A stretch of DNA of 64,000 nucleotides from Rhizobacter sp. Root404 (GTDB taxonomy: Bacteria > Pseudomonadota > Gammaproteobacteria > Burkholderiales > Burkholderiaceae_C): NCBI RefSeq assembly GCF_001425865.1, contig NZ_LMDS01000004.1, positions 1,368,947 to 1,432,946 of the forward strand, given 5' to 3'. Positions 63,500-64,000 of this stretch are shown here, in pieces. Numbering within the stretch: the stretch's first letter is position 1; every line of letters begins with the position of its first letter. Under the pieces are notes generated by a model. That model was given only the letters and a program-made list of their open reading frames with translations. It was not told the origin of the DNA and did not search any database. The position numbers were made by a program, and so were the translations under genes.

Positions 63500-63757
63500 C
63501 TACTCGAAAAGTCGACTGTCGCAATCGGTCCGCATGGCACCGCAAGTGCTGAACTCAGACAGCGTCGCGATCGCCGATCACCGTCCTCACAAGCATGGCG
63601 AGAAGCTGCCGAAGGCCAGCGACAGCTATTGGCCGAGAGCATGAGGCTGTCGACACACGCGACTCTGGGCCACAATCTGGCCATCGAGGTGATGCCCGAA
63701 TGCAAGGCGTCGCTCGCACTCATTTCATGCCCTGGTAGGCGAGTCCGACGGCGAGTT

Positions 63758-64000
63758 TCACCGCGGCGTCGGCAGCATCCGCCGCAGCGCCTCGAAGTAG
63801 AGGTCAGACTGCTCGCGCTCACCTTGGATCTGCCGGGCCACATGCGCGGACAATTCCTCGTTGACCCGCGCGAGCGGGCGGCCGGTGCTCATCGCCAGCA
63901 CCTGGTGCATGCACACGCGCTCCAGGTAGTACAGGTCGTCATAGGCATGCGCCACGGTCGCGCCGCAGACGATGACGCCGTGGTTGCCGAGGAAGGCCAC
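63758..64000 (-). CDS. Class II aldolase/adducin-family protein, C-terminal part
   Basis: The last 80 codons of a gene that enters from the right edge. LGNHGVIVCGATVAHAYDDL holds the conserved histidine motif (NHG) and the helix that follows, typical of class II aldolase/adducin proteins such as L-fuculose- or ribulose-phosphate aldolases. YYLERVCMHQVLAMS is also usual for the C-terminus. The zinc site and substrate part lie outside the window. Which sugar phosphate or hydroxy acid it acts on cannot be told. Confidence 0.85.
   Translation of the reverse strand: MAFLGNHGVIVCGATVAHAYDDLYYLERVCMHQVLAMSTGRPLARVNEELSAHVARQIQGEREQSDLYFEALRRMLPTPR

Noticed and set aside
63500..63757. Coding gene between the exported protein and the aldolase
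   Set aside because: Only short frames on both strands, none with a start signal or motif; left as intergenic.

Overview
The window is GC-rich (mostly about 65-70%) and densely coded, with many 1-4 base gene overlaps. Gene families and neighbourhoods point to a betaproteobacterium of the order Burkholderiales, probably near the Rubrivivax/Leptothrix/Ideonella group. This rests on a gltIJKL operon with aspA and asparaginase, the otsB-GH15-otsA operon, a PEP-CTERM protein, a HiPIP with a Tat signal and a FadB-type enzyme with reversed domain order. The taxon is inferred; no rRNA gene is present.

Layout. 1-1320: end of a NYN-domain gene and pyrC. 1318-10553: an asparagine/aspartate/glutamate block with the glutamate/aspartate ABC transporter gltIJKL, aspartase, periplasmic asparaginase, an extra amino-acid binding protein, a dicarboxylate/amino-acid symporter and a LysR regulator. 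Asparagine would be hydrolysed outside the inner membrane, aspartate imported by ABC or symport routes, and deaminated to fumarate. 10585-13362: an Atm1-type ABC exporter, a small membrane protein and an acyl-CoA thioesterase. 13393-17374: trehalose synthesis (otsB, GH15 enzyme, otsA) as one coupled operon. 17435-27019: a beta-oxidation operon read leftward, from a TetR regulator through acyl-CoA dehydrogenase, FadB-like enzyme and thiolase to an enoyl-CoA hydratase, a GDSL hydrolase and an SDR. 27241-31564: a PanE-like reductase, an HNH endonuclease, and a two-subunit molybdenum hydroxylase. 31800-37000: a hybrid kinase with a terminal HPt domain, coupled to a REC-PAS-GGDEF-EAL protein. 37017-41243: a branched-chain-type binding protein, a LitR-like MerR regulator divergent from fasciclin, HiPIP and a Tat lipoprotein, then slyX. 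41330-46147: a leader peptide, TonB receptor, YfiR-like protein, CHASE8-type hybrid kinase and a receiver protein, an apparent envelope-sensing unit. 46148-51967: a PEP-CTERM protein, a lipase-like hydrolase, a five-gene NitT/TauT-type ABC operon that includes SCO1 and a cupredoxin-like protein, and a VOC protein.

From 51990 the character changes. A 3' piece of a tRNA with CAU anticodon sits directly before a tyrosine integrase. Beyond it lie an XRE repressor with a divergent promoter, 900 bases of repeat-rich non-coding DNA, a TIR-domain membrane protein, a coupled lipoprotein/membrane-protein pair, a large wHTH-NTPase-TPR regulator, small hypotheticals, a decayed ABC ATPase and a TPR protein. 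AT content is higher and gene density lower. I read this as an integrated island, with the TIR protein as its most interesting cargo. The right edge cuts a class II aldolase gene.
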